Of a stretch of 50,481 nt of DNA, positions 17,338 through 25,561 are shown one piece after another. Source of the DNA: Burkholderiales bacterium (GTDB lineage Bacteria > Pseudomonadota > Gammaproteobacteria > Burkholderiales > Ga0077523); the NCBI GenBank assembly GCA_019747905.1, contig JAIEQG010000013.1, forward strand, positions 1-50,481, given 5' to 3'. The notes below the pieces were generated by a model that worked only from the letters and a program-made list of their open reading frames with translations, searched no databases and was not told the DNA's origin. The stretch's first letter is position 1. Every line of letters starts with the position of its first letter. The translations under genes were made by a program, and so were the position numbers.

Positions 17338-18773
17338 TGGGGTATCGACTGCTCTGCGCCGCGATCGCGCTCGCCTGCGTGGCTGGGTGCGGGCGGCAGG
17401 CCTATCGCGAGCAACCGCTCGATTCGGAGGCGGGGGAACGGGCCTATCGCGCACGCACGCTGAGTTCCGGCGAGCTGCACGACTACTTCGTGGCGCAGAG
17501 TCACGCGGTGACGCCGTGGCCCCTCGCGAAGTGGGACCTGCCGGCCCTCACGCTGGCCGCGGTGCTGTATCACCCCGAGATCGAACTCGCCCGTGCCAAG
17601 GCGCGCGTGAGCACGGCGGAGACGCAGACCTCGCGCACGCGCCAGCCGATCTCCATCAATGCACGGCCCGAATACAACTCCAAGGCAGGGGAGGGCGAGA
17701 CGCCCTGGGGCATGGGCGTCCTCGTCGGGCTGCCGATCGACATCGGCGACAAGCGCGGCAAGCGCACCGAGCAGTTGACCCGTCTCGAGGACGCGGCGAA
17801 TCTCGAAGTGGGGGTGGCGACCTGGCGCGTGCGCAGCCGACTGCGCCGCCATTTCGTGGAGCTGTACGTGGCCGATCGCACGTACGCGGCACTCGAGCGC
17901 GAGCAGCAGGAACGCCGCCAGCTCGTGACCTTGATGGAGAAGCGCGAGGCTAAGGGCTACGCGTCGGCCACCGACGTGAGTACGCTGCGCCTGAGAATGG
18001 CCGAGACCGAAGTGTTGCTCCGGCGTGCGGCCGTGCGCCGCGATCAGGCATTGGCGGGCGTGGCGGAAGCGGTGAGCGTGCCGCTCGCGGAGATGATGCG
18101 CGTCCGGTTCGATTTCTCGGCGCTCGAGAAACCGATGGCGCCGCCGTCGGCCGCGGAGGCGTCGCGCGCCGCGCTGCTCAACCGTATCGATCTGCGCCGC
18201 AAGCTGGCGGACTATGCCGCCGCGGAAGCGGCGGTGAAGCTCGAGGTTGCGCGGCAGTATCCGGATATCACGCTGTTCCCCGGCTACTTCTGGGATGCCG
18301 ACGAGAGCATCTGGTCGATCGCGTTCGTCGGGCTGTTGCCGCCTGGCGCGAGGACCAAGGCGCTCATTCGCGAAACCGAAGCCCGGCGCGAAGTGGAACA
18401 GAAGGCCTTCCTCGCCCTGCAGACGGCGGTGATCGCGGAAGCCGATGCCGCAGCGTCGCGTTATCGCCTGGCCTGGGAAGCCGAGCATGCCGCCCGTAGC
18501 CAGATCGAAGAGGCGCTCGCGCGGCGTGCGCGGGCCGAGCGGCAGTTCGAGCGGGGCTACGCCGATCGCGTGGAACTGGTGCAGGCGCGGCTGGAAGCCG
18601 TCGCGAGCGAACGCACGGCGGTGGTGGCGATGCTGGAGACGCAGCAAGGCTTGTCCGCGCTCGAGGACGCGCTGCAGCGACCGCTCGACAATCCTGAATT
18701 CGTGACGACACCGCAGGCCGCGAGCACGCCCAGCCAGTCGGTGCCCAATCCGGCGTTGATCGACAATGATTGA
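17337..18773 (+). CDS. Outer-membrane efflux factor of the TolC/CzcC type (lipoprotein)
   Basis: Outer-membrane channel component of a tripartite heavy-metal-type efflux system. The 478-aa product starts with a lipoprotein signal, MGYRLLCAAIALACVAGCGRQ without its last residues being diagnostic; the lipobox is VAGC, giving a lipidated Cys18. Two repeated alpha-helical regions follow, rich in A, E, R and L (about 185-260 and 340-440), typical of the TolC helical barrel. Start ATG 17337 overlaps the ndh stop. The adaptor and RND pump genes follow after a REP-like repeat. Substrate is inferred from the pump: probably metal ions. Confidence 0.87.
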   Translation: MGYRLLCAAIALACVAGCGRQAYREQPLDSEAGERAYRARTLSSGELHDYFVAQSHAVTPWPLAKWDLPALTLAAVLYHPEIELARAKARVSTAETQTSRTRQPISINARPEYNSKAGEGETPWGMGVLVGLPIDIGDKRGKRTEQLTRLEDAANLEVGVATWRVRSRLRRHFVELYVADRTYAALEREQQERRQLVTLMEKREAKGYASATDVSTLRLRMAETEVLLRRAAVRRDQALAGVAEAVSVPLAEMMRVRFDFSALEKPMAPPSAAEASRAALLNRIDLRRKLADYAAAEAAVKLEVARQYPDITLFPGYFWDADESIWSIAFVGLLPPGARTKALIRETEARREVEQKAFLALQTAVIAEADAAASRYRLAWEAEHAARSQIEEALARRARAERQFERGYADRVELVQARLEAVASERTAVVAMLETQQGLSALEDALQRPLDNPEFVTTPQAASTPSQSVPNPALIDND

Positions 18774-18797
18774 GGTGGGGATCATGGCAGGCGGTGG

Positions 18798-18888
18798 GCC
18801 CCCATCCCGACCTTCCCCCGGCGACGCCGGGGGAACGAGAATTGCGCTCCTTCCCCCACCTCTGGTGGGGGAAGGTTGGGATGGGGGC
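18798..18888. repeat. REP-like double-hairpin repeat, copy B
   Basis: Starts GCCCCCATCCCGACC and ends GGTTGGGATGGGGGC, which are close complements of each other. Inside are hairpins CCCCCGGC-GAC-GCCGGGGG and CCTTCCCCCACC-TCT-GGTGGGGGAAGG read in two arms. It is inserted between the outer-membrane factor and the adaptor gene, so it lies inside a probable transcript. Confidence 0.85.
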
Positions 18889-18920
18889 TGCGGCCAATCT
18901 CTCCCTCGAAAGCCCTCCCC

Positions 18921-19982
18921 ATGACCGACCACGGCAGCCACAAGGTCGCGATCATTGCGTCGGTAGCTGCGCTGTTGCTGGCCGGCACCACCATCTGGTT
19001 CGGCCGCGACGAGTATCGCGAACTCGCGCGCGAGCGCGGCGAGACCATCGGCACTCGCACCTCGGCCGACGAGAAGCTGGGTCCGGGCGAACTGCGCATC
19101 GGCGCGGCCGAGCGCGCGGCGAGCGGCATCGAAGTGCAGCCCTTGAAGGCCGCACAGGCCGATGCCGTCGTCGAGATCTACGGCACCGTCATCGACCTGC
19201 GCCCTTTGATCGAAGCGCGCGGACGCTTGCTCGCGCGCGAGGGCGAGGTCAGGGTCCTGCGCGGCACGGTGAGTGCGAGCGAGTCGGAGTATCAACGGAC
19301 CGCGGCGCTATTCAAGGACGAGCGCAATGTCTCCGAACGGGCGATGGTGGCTGCCGAAGCCCAGTGGAAGGCCGATCGCGAGCGCCTGGCCATCACCGAG
19401 GCCGACGTCCGCAGTCTGCGCGAAGCGTTGCGCGCCGAGTGGGGCGCGACGCTGGCCGACCTGGCCGCGATACCGGGCAGCGCGGGGTTCGCCCCGCTGC
19501 TCGAGATGCGTGAAGTACTCGTGCAGATGACCGTGCCGAGCGAGCTCGACCGCGCGCTTGCCACGCGCCCGCTGACGGTGGAACCCACCGGCGGCGGCGC
19601 GCGCGCCCAGGCGCGACTCGTTTCCGCAGCACCCGCTGCGGCACCCGGCGCGATCGGCACCACCTGGTTCTTCCGCGCGCCAGCGGCCGGCTTGCGCGCC
19701 GGCTCGCGCGTCACCGGACACCTTTCCACCGGCCGCGGCAAGTCCGAAGGCGTGGTGGTGCCGGAGAAGGCGGTCGTGTGGCACGCCGGTCGCCCGTGGA
19801 TCTACGTTCAGCGCGAGGACGATCACTTCGTGCGCACCGCGGTGAGCGCGAGTCGCCTCGTCCCCGGTGGCTGGTTCAACGCCGAGGGCTTGAAGGTCGG
19901 CGATGAAGTGGTCGTGACCGGCGCGCAGTTGCTGCTGTCCGAAGAGCTGGAATACCGCATCCGCAACGAGAACGAGGACTGA
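18921..19982 (+). CDS. Efflux RND transporter periplasmic adaptor (membrane fusion protein)
   Basis: Bridges the RND pump and the outer-membrane factor. From ATG 18921 the product is 353 aa with one N-terminal anchor helix (about residues 8-28), a barrel-sandwich hybrid half (VVEIYGTVIDLRPLIEARG), a central coiled-coil hairpin rich in A, E and R (about 105-180), and beta-barrel and membrane-proximal parts (VVVPEKAVVWHAGRPWIYVQ). An in-frame start further upstream, at 18876, lies inside the REP-like repeat and is rejected. The RND gene follows 16 bases after its stop. Confidence 0.9.
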   Translation: MTDHGSHKVAIIASVAALLLAGTTIWFGRDEYRELARERGETIGTRTSADEKLGPGELRIGAAERAASGIEVQPLKAAQADAVVEIYGTVIDLRPLIEARGRLLAREGEVRVLRGTVSASESEYQRTAALFKDERNVSERAMVAAEAQWKADRERLAITEADVRSLREALRAEWGATLADLAAIPGSAGFAPLLEMREVLVQMTVPSELDRALATRPLTVEPTGGGARAQARLVSAAPAAAPGAIGTTWFFRAPAAGLRAGSRVTGHLSTGRGKSEGVVVPEKAVVWHAGRPWIYVQREDDHFVRTAVSASRLVPGGWFNAEGLKVGDEVVVTGAQLLLSEELEYRIRNENED

Positions 19983-19998
19983 GCAGCTTCGAGCGCCC

Positions 19999-22900
19999 AT
20001 GATCACCGCCATCGTCCGCTTCTCGGTTCGCTTTCCCGGCGTGGTCGTGGCGCTCGCGCTGATGTTGGTGGCCTACGGCATCTTCACGTTGCAGCGGGCG
20101 CGGGTCGATGTGTTTCCCGAGTTCTCGCCCACGCAGGTCGTGATCCAGACCGAGGCGCCCGGCTTGTCCGCGGACCTGGTCGAGACGCAGGTCACGCAGC
20201 ACATCGAAAACGCCCTGCTCGGTGCAGCCGGTGTGGAAGTGCTGCGATCGCAGTCCATTCCCGGACTGTCGGTCGTCACCGCGTTGTTCGAGGACGGCTC
20301 CGACATCTACCGCAACCGCCAGGTGGTGGCCGAGCGCATCGGTGCGCTCGCCAACCGGATGCCGCTGGGCGTTGCCGCGCCGGCCATCACGCCGCTCACG
20401 TCATCGGCGAGCACGGTGCTGGGCGTGGGGCTCACTTCGAAGGATCGCTCCGCCATCGAGTTGCGCAGCCTCGCCGATGCGGTGGTGCGCCCGCACCTGA
20501 TGTCGGTGAAAGGCGTGGCCGAGGTCAACGTGTTCGGCGGGCGCGTGCGCGAGTGGCAGATCCAGGTGGATCCGAAACGCCTGCTCCGCTACGGACTTTC
20601 GATCGAAGAAGTGGCACTCGCTGCGCGCAGCGCGACCGGTGTGGTGTCGGCTGGATTCATTCCCGGGCCGAACCAGCGCATCGCCATCGTGACCGAGGGC
20701 CAGCCATTGGAACCCGAGCAGATCGGCCAGGTGCTGTTGCGCGAATCGGGCGCCCAGGTGCTGCGCCTCGGCGACGTGGCCGAGGTCATCGAAGGGTATG
20801 CGGCACCGATCAGTGCTGCCGAAATCGACGGCGTTCCCGGCGTGTTCCTGATGGTCCAGGGGCAACTCGGCTCGAACACGCTGGCGGTCTCGCGCGACCT
20901 GGAGCGCGCCTTGGGCGAACTCGCTCCGCTGCTAGAGCGCGAGCGCGTGACGCTGCACGACAGGCTGTTCCGGCCCGCCAACTTCATCGAGACCGCCGTG
21001 CGCAACGTGCGCTTCGACATCATCGTCGGCTCGACCCTGGTGATCGTGGTGCTGTTCCTGTTCCTGTTCAACGCGCGCACTGCATTCATCTGCACCACGG
21101 CGATCCCTGTGTCCCTGCTCGGTGCCGTGCTGGTCCTCACGCTGCTCGGGGAGCCGCTCAACATCATGGTGCTGGGCGGGCTCGCGATCGCGCTGGGCGA
21201 GGTGGTGGACGATGCCATCATCGACACCGAGAACATCTTCCGTCGGTTGCGCGAGAACCGCTCGGCGGGCAACCCGTTGACCGATGCGCAGGTGGCGGTG
21301 AACGCCTCCGTCGAAGTGCGGGGCTCCGTCGTGTTCGCCACTTTCATCGTCGCGCTGGTGTTCGTTCCGCTGCTGACGTTCGGGGGTATCGGCGGCAAGC
21401 TGTTCTCGCCGCTGGGGCTCGCCTACATCCTCGCGATCCTCGTATCGTTGGTGGTGGCGATGACACTGACGCCGGCGCTGTGCTATCTGCTCCTCACCCG
21501 CGGCTTGATGCGGGCAGAGGATCCGCCGTTCGTACAGCGCATCAAGCCGGGCTACGTGGCGCTGCTGCGCCGGATCGAGAAACATCCGGGCCGGGTGCTG
21601 GCCCTGGCGGGCGGCATCATCGCCCTGGGGTTGGCTGCCATCCCGCTTTTCTCCGGCGAGTTCATCCCGTCGCTGAAGGAAGGGCACTATGTGATTCACA
21701 TGACCGCCGTGCCCGGCACCTCGGAGGAAGAGACGCTGCGCATCGGCACGCAACTCACACGCGCGCTGCGCGAAGTGAAGGGCGTGAAGTCGGTCGCCCA
21801 ATGGGTCGGGCGATCGCAGAACGGCGCCGACACGTTCGGTCCCCACTACAGCGAGTTCGAGGTGGAAGTGGGCGCCCTCGAGGGCTCGGAACAGGCGCGC
21901 ATTCTGCGCGAGATCCGCGACATCCTCGAAGGTGATCGCGGGGCCTATCCGGGGGTGACGTTCTCGGTTAACACCTTCCTCACCGAACGCATCGAGGAAA
22001 CCATCTCGGGGTTTCCGGCGGCCATGGTGGTGAACCTGTTCGGTGCCGACCTCGATCTGCTCGACGAGGACGCCCAGGAAGTGGCAGCCGCCATTGCGTC
22101 GGTCAAAGGCGCGCAAGACATCCAGGTGCAGGCGCCGTCGGGGTCACCGCAGCTCACCGTGCGGCTGCGCCATGAACGGCTCGCCGCGTTGGGCTTCACG
22201 CCGCGACAGGTGCTGGACGCCGTCCAGAGCGCCTTCGAAGGCACGCGTGTGGGCCAGGTGCAGCAGGGCAATCGCACGATCGATGTCGTCGTGGTGCTGA
22301 CGCCCGGTGAGCGTCGCGCGCCCGCGCAAATCGAGATGTTGCCGCTGCGGTCTGCCAGCGGGACGTTGGTGCGCCTGGGTGACGTCGCAGACGTGTCGAT
22401 GGGGTCAGGCCGCTACAAGATCCTGCACCAGGGGGGCAAGCGCATCCAGACCGTGACCGCCAATATCGACGCTCGTGATCTCGACGACTTCTCGAACGAT
22501 GTGAAGCGCGCCATCGCCGAGCGCGTGAAGCTATCGGAGGGGAACTACCTCGTGATCTCCGGCGAGGCGGAGGCGTCGGTTCAGGCGCGCGAGAAGCTGG
22601 TCTTCCATTCGCTTCTCGCCGGGTTCGGCGTGTTCGTGCTGCTGTACCTGGCGTTCAACAACCTGCGCAATCTCGGCATCACGTTTCTCAACCTGCCGTT
22701 TGCGTTGGTAGGCGGCGTAGTCGCGGTGCTCTCCGGTGGCGGCTGGATGACCCTGGGTTCCCTGGTGGGATTCGTCACCCTGTTCGGCATCACGCTGCGC
22801 AATTCCATCATGCTGGTGTCGCACTACCAGTATCTGGTGCAGGAGGAAGGTGCGCCCTGGAATCTCGACACCATGCTGCGCGGCGCCGCCGAGCGATTGC

Positions 22901-23097
22901 CCTCCATCCTGATGACCGCGCTGGTGACGTCGCTGGGCCTGCTGCCTCTGGCGCTGGGTTCGGGGCAGCCGGGCCGCGAGATCGAAGGCCCCATGGCGAC
23001 CATCATCGTCGGCGGACTCATCACGTCGACGGTGCTCAATCTGCTGATCCTGCCGACGGTGTTACTGCACTTCGGGAGATTCGAGAGGGCGCCGTGA
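19999..23097 (+). CDS. Heavy-metal-type RND efflux pump (CusA/CzcA family)
   Basis: Proton-driven inner-membrane pump of 1032 aa, the length of HME-RND proteins. It opens MITAIVRFSVRFPGVV with TM1, then the first large periplasmic domain (VFPEFSPTQVVIQTEAPGLS), TM2-6 from about residue 335, the TM4 charged segment GEVVDDAIIDTENI that carries the proton-relay acidic residues of the HME branch, a second periplasmic domain (FIPSLKEGHYVIHMTAVPGTS) and TM8-12 at the end. Metal specificity cannot be decided: the family includes Cu/Ag, Zn/Co/Cd and other pumps. It follows the adaptor gene after 16 bases and has no metal-binding regulator beside it, although a REP-like repeat interrupts the operon upstream. 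Confidence 0.93.
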   Translation: MITAIVRFSVRFPGVVVALALMLVAYGIFTLQRARVDVFPEFSPTQVVIQTEAPGLSADLVETQVTQHIENALLGAAGVEVLRSQSIPGLSVVTALFEDGSDIYRNRQVVAERIGALANRMPLGVAAPAITPLTSSASTVLGVGLTSKDRSAIELRSLADAVVRPHLMSVKGVAEVNVFGGRVREWQIQVDPKRLLRYGLSIEEVALAARSATGVVSAGFIPGPNQRIAIVTEGQPLEPEQIGQVLLRESGAQVLRLGDVAEVIEGYAAPISAAEIDGVPGVFLMVQGQLGSNTLAVSRDLERALGELAPLLERERVTLHDRLFRPANFIETAVRNVRFDIIVGSTLVIVVLFLFLFNARTAFICTTAIPVSLLGAVLVLTLLGEPLNIMVLGGLAIALGEVVDDAIIDTENIFRRLRENRSAGNPLTDAQVAVNASVEVRGSVVFATFIVALVFVPLLTFGGIGGKLFSPLGLAYILAILVSLVVAMTLTPALCYLLLTRGLMRAEDPPFVQRIKPGYVALLRRIEKHPGRVLALAGGIIALGLAAIPLFSGEFIPSLKEGHYVIHMTAVPGTSEEETLRIGTQLTRALREVKGVKSVAQWVGRSQNGADTFGPHYSEFEVEVGALEGSEQARILREIRDILEGDRGAYPGVTFSVNTFLTERIEETISGFPAAMVVNLFGADLDLLDEDAQEVAAAIASVKGAQDIQVQAPSGSPQLTVRLRHERLAALGFTPRQVLDAVQSAFEGTRVGQVQQGNRTIDVVVVLTPGERRAPAQIEMLPLRSASGTLVRLGDVADVSMGSGRYKILHQGGKRIQTVTANIDARDLDDFSNDVKRAIAERVKLSEGNYLVISGEAEASVQAREKLVFHSLLAGFGVFVLLYLAFNNLRNLGITFLNLPFALVGGVVAVLSGGGWMTLGSLVGFVTLFGITLRNSIMLVSHYQYLVQEEGAPWNLDTMLRGAAERLPSILMTALVTSLGLLPLALGSGQPGREIEGPMATIIVGGLITSTVLNLLILPTVLLHFGRFERAP

Positions 23098-23210
23098 GTG
23101 AGGCGCGCTTCGTCGCGGTCGGGCCGCTGATCCCACGAACGCGCGCTGATGTGCGAAGACGAGATGCGCAAGCGCACTCGACGAACCGTCTTCGCTGATG
23201 GTGCAGAAGG

Positions 23211-23525
23211 CTACGCTGCCTCAGCGTGCAGCTTGACCCCGAGTGCGCGCGCCACCTTGAGCACAGTCGCAAAACTGGGATTGCCTTCGCCGCTGAGTGC
23301 TCGATACAGACTTTCCCGGCTGAGGCCGGTGTCCTTGGCCACCTGACTCATTCCTTTCGCACGGGCGATGTCTCCCAATGCCTTGGCAATGCCGGGCGCA
23401 TCGTCGGGCGCTTCTTCGAGCCACGCGTCTAGGTACGCAGCCATTTCTTCGGGAGTGCGCAGATGCTCTGCCACGTCGTACGGTGTCGTCCGCATCTTCT
23501 TCGTCTTGCTCGAATTGCGAGGCAT
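23211..23525 (-). CDS. Addiction-module antidote protein, HigA-like
   Basis: A 104-aa DNA-binding antitoxin of the addiction-module antidote type. Its C-terminal half is a lambda-Cro-like helix-turn-helix, with GMSQVAKDTGLSRESLYRAL as the recognition helix region and FATVLKVARALGVKL at the end. The N-terminal YDVAEHLRTPEEMAAYLDAWLEE is the usual toxin-binding part. The ATG at 23525 follows GAGTAGTGCACC and lies 6 bases after the toxin reading frame. The toxin upstream is frameshifted, so the antitoxin may now only repress, or the module may be decaying. A palindrome at 23831-23850 is its likely operator. Confidence 0.9.
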   Translation of the reverse strand: MPRNSSKTKKMRTTPYDVAEHLRTPEEMAAYLDAWLEEAPDDAPGIAKALGDIARAKGMSQVAKDTGLSRESLYRALSGEGNPSFATVLKVARALGVKLHAEAA

Positions 23526-23531
23526 GGTGCA

Positions 23532-23823
23532 CTACTCCTTGAAGTTGCCGGCCAACTCGATGGCCCGCCGAATATCTTTCTGCTGGGTGGACTTGTCGCC
23601 TCCCGCGAGCAGCAACAGGACGCTCTCCGCGTTGCGAGTAGTACACCCGATACCCTGGTCCGAAGTCGATCTTCAGCTCGGAGACGCCGCCGGCCAGATT
23701 TCGATGCTGCCCAGGATTCCCGTCGATCAGGCGTTCGACTCTTACGAGAACTCGGGCTCGCCCCGCTAGGTCCTGGAGCGAATCGAGCCCGGCGGCGTAT
23801 TCGTCGGTCCTCTCCACTCGCAT
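23532..23823 (-). pseudogene. Frameshifted RelE/HigB-type toxin of an addiction module
   Basis: Two reading frames together give a complete toxin of the addiction-module killer family. The ATG at 23823 opens MRVERTDEYAAGLDSLQDLAGRARVLVRVERL, split by a gap here only in description, and reads to GPGYRVYYSQRGE. The family continuation, SVLLLLAGGDKSTQQ and DIRRAIELAGNFKE, lies in the next frame and ends at TAG 23532. The total is 292 bases, one more than a multiple of three, with the shift inside a GGAGAG run near 23625-23632. This is a real decay event or a sequencing or assembly error; sequence alone cannot say. Gene order toxin-antitoxin is that of HigBA. Confidence 0.75.
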
Positions 23824-23830
23824 GGCGCAA

Positions 23831-23850
23831 GTGTAGCCCATACGCTACAC
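23831..23850. promoter_or_regulatory. Palindromic operator candidate upstream of the HigBA-like module
   Basis: Perfect inverted repeat GTGTAGC-CCATAC-GCTACAC ending 8 bases upstream of the toxin ATG on the minus strand. Antitoxins of this type bind short palindromes at this position to autoregulate, so I infer it is the site of the adjacent HTH antitoxin. No binding has been shown. Confidence 0.6.
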
Positions 23851-24053
23851 ATGTCAACGGCGGACTCTCCTTTGCCGCCACCGACCACCGCGATCCTGAC
23901 CTCTTTCGTATCCTGCTGCCCTCATTGAGGAGCTCGAGCGGCCATTCGCGCATTGACGCCGCGAAGCGTCGTGAGACTGCGATACTCTCCGCGATTGCCC
24001 GACCCCTTCGCCGGGATCGGCAGAACAAGAACTTGACCAACAGGAAAGTCATC

Positions 24054-24803
24054 ATGAATCTCCAAAGCAAGGTCGCCCTGGTCACCGGCGGCAACGGCGG
24101 CCTTGGCAGCCGGATTTGCCATGCACTGGCGCGAGCAGGATGCGACGTGGCGGTCGTCTATGCACGCAGCCGCGAACCCGCGGAAGCAGTTGCCACCGAA
24201 CTGCGGGCACTCGGCGTGAAGAGCGAGGCACTGGGCTGCGACGTGACCGACCCCGCGGCAGTGCAGGCGCTCGTCGACGAGGCAATGCGCCGATTCGGCC
24301 ACATCGACATCCTTATCAACGACGCCGCCTACAACAAGTGGATTCCCTATCCCGACCTGGACGCACTCACCTTCGAGGAGTGGGAGAAGATCCTGTCGAT
24401 CAACCTGACCGGCCCGATGCTGTGCATCAAGGCGGTCGCGCCGCTCATGCGCGGCCAGGGCAGCGGCAGGATCGTGAACATCTCGTCAGTGGCCGGGTTG
24501 TCACCGACGGGTTCGTCGATCCCCTACGCGGTGTCGAAGGCAGGACTGATCCACCTGACCAAATGCATGGCGGTCGCTCTGGCGCCGCACGTGCTGGTCA
24601 ACTGCGTCGCACCCGGTTACATCGAGGGCACACGAGCAACGTCCAATCTTGATCCGGCCTATCAGCAGCGGTCCCGGGAATCGTCACTGCTCAAGCGCGC
24701 GGCCGACAAGGACGACATTGCTGCGCAGGTCGTCGAGCTGTGCCGCACCGACAGCATTACCGGGCAGACGCTGGCGATCGACGCGGGAAGAGTCTTTCAC
24801 TGA
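24054..24803 (+). CDS. SDR-family oxidoreductase (FabG-like)
   Basis: A 249-aa classical short-chain dehydrogenase of unknown substrate. It has TGGNGGLG for nucleotide binding, the catalytic serine in ISSVAGLSPTG, and YAVSK with the catalytic Tyr and Lys. The usual NNAG motif reads NDAA, a small deviation. The YARSREPAEAVATEL stretch after the second strand suggests NADP rather than NAD, since an Arg replaces the acidic residue. ATG at 24054 follows AGGAAAGTCATC. It stands alone between the toxin-antitoxin remnant and a secreted protein, so context gives no pathway. It resembles 3-oxoacyl-ACP reductase-like dehydrogenases. Confidence 0.88.
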   Translation: MNLQSKVALVTGGNGGLGSRICHALARAGCDVAVVYARSREPAEAVATELRALGVKSEALGCDVTDPAAVQALVDEAMRRFGHIDILINDAAYNKWIPYPDLDALTFEEWEKILSINLTGPMLCIKAVAPLMRGQGSGRIVNISSVAGLSPTGSSIPYAVSKAGLIHLTKCMAVALAPHVLVNCVAPGYIEGTRATSNLDPAYQQRSRESSLLKRAADKDDIAAQVVELCRTDSITGQTLAIDAGRVFH

Positions 24804-24949
24804 AGGCGGTCGGTGGATCGGTGGGTCATTCGTAAGTTCCCCCTTGGTACCGTGAGCATCGTCGGCGGATAGGTTGCCGGCACGATGGTGCCCGCTCGCC
24901 CCGTCGAGGGGTACCCCATGCGGTACGAACGAGACCTGAGGGAGGACTC

Positions 24950-25408
24950 ATGCGAACCAACACCATGCTGTCTGCATTTGGTTCCGCCGCGGCTTGCCTG
25001 CTCCTGTCTGCGCCGGTAAGCGCCGACAACTGCAACGGCCGCTTTTCCAATGTGACCATCTCCGCGGAAGTACTCGAGGTGGGCAAGGGGCACACGGTGA
25101 CGTACTTCGTCGCGCGCGGCAGCGCGACCAGCGACAACTCACCGCACAACGGCGTCGGTGAATGCGGCGGCTACGCGCTGGCCACGCCCGACGGGAAAGT
25201 CAGGATGGCCGGCGTCTGTGCCCGCAAGGACAAGGACGGCAACAGCTGGAGCGACGAATGGGGTCTCGATGCCGGTGCTGAGAAAGGCTGGTGGCGCATG
25301 TCCGGCGGCACCGGCACGTTCGCCGGCAAGAAGAACTCGGGATGGTGGCAGCCGGTCGCCGAGGACGGCAAGACCACGATGGGGCACTGGGGGGGCAACT
25401 GCCAGTAG
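24950..25408 (+). CDS. Small secreted protein with four cysteines, function unknown
   Basis: A 152-aa protein I do not recognise. It begins with a Sec signal peptide (residues about 1-25, ending APVSA). The mature part of about 127 residues has four cysteines, in DNCNGRF, GECGGYAL, AGVCARKD and the C-terminal GGNCQ, so two disulfides are likely. It is rich in Gly and Trp toward the end (KGWWRMSGGTGTFAGKKNSGWWQP), a pattern that suggests a small beta-barrel. The ribosome site GGGAGGACTC precedes ATG 24950. Neighbours are unrelated single genes. It may be periplasmic or extracellular. Something like a GWW...GTG...GWW repeat is visible, perhaps internal duplication. Confidence 0.8.
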   Translation: MRTNTMLSAFGSAAACLLLSAPVSADNCNGRFSNVTISAEVLEVGKGHTVTYFVARGSATSDNSPHNGVGECGGYALATPDGKVRMAGVCARKDKDGNSWSDEWGLDAGAEKGWWRMSGGTGTFAGKKNSGWWQPVAEDGKTTMGHWGGNCQ

Positions 25409-25561
25409 GAAATGCCCTTCTTGTGGGGGCTCGGCGTTCGGCGCAACGGGGCGGCGGTAGCTCAACGGTAGCGCCGTTGCGTCTCCGTTTACGCCGACGC
25501 TAGAGCCTATCTCTGAATACAGTTAGCGCACCTCTGCAACAGTCGAGGATTTATTCTCGGC
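25409..25561. other. Intergenic stretch with a GC-rich stem-loop
   Basis: GCAACGG at 25443-25449 can pair with CCGTTGC at 25474-25480, enclosing a GC-rich loop. It could terminate the secreted-protein gene, but no U-run follows. No gene is visible. Confidence 0.35.

Noticed and set aside
18876..18920. An N-terminal extension of the membrane fusion protein.
   Set aside because: It lies partly in the REP-like repeat and adds residues that do not resemble the family; ATG 18921 gives a normal anchor helix.
25443..25480. A tRNA-like D-arm, GTAGCTCAACGGTAG, in the gap after the secreted protein.
   Set aside because: No T-arm, anticodon stem or matching acceptor stem follows in the expected places. 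It fits a stem-loop or chance better.
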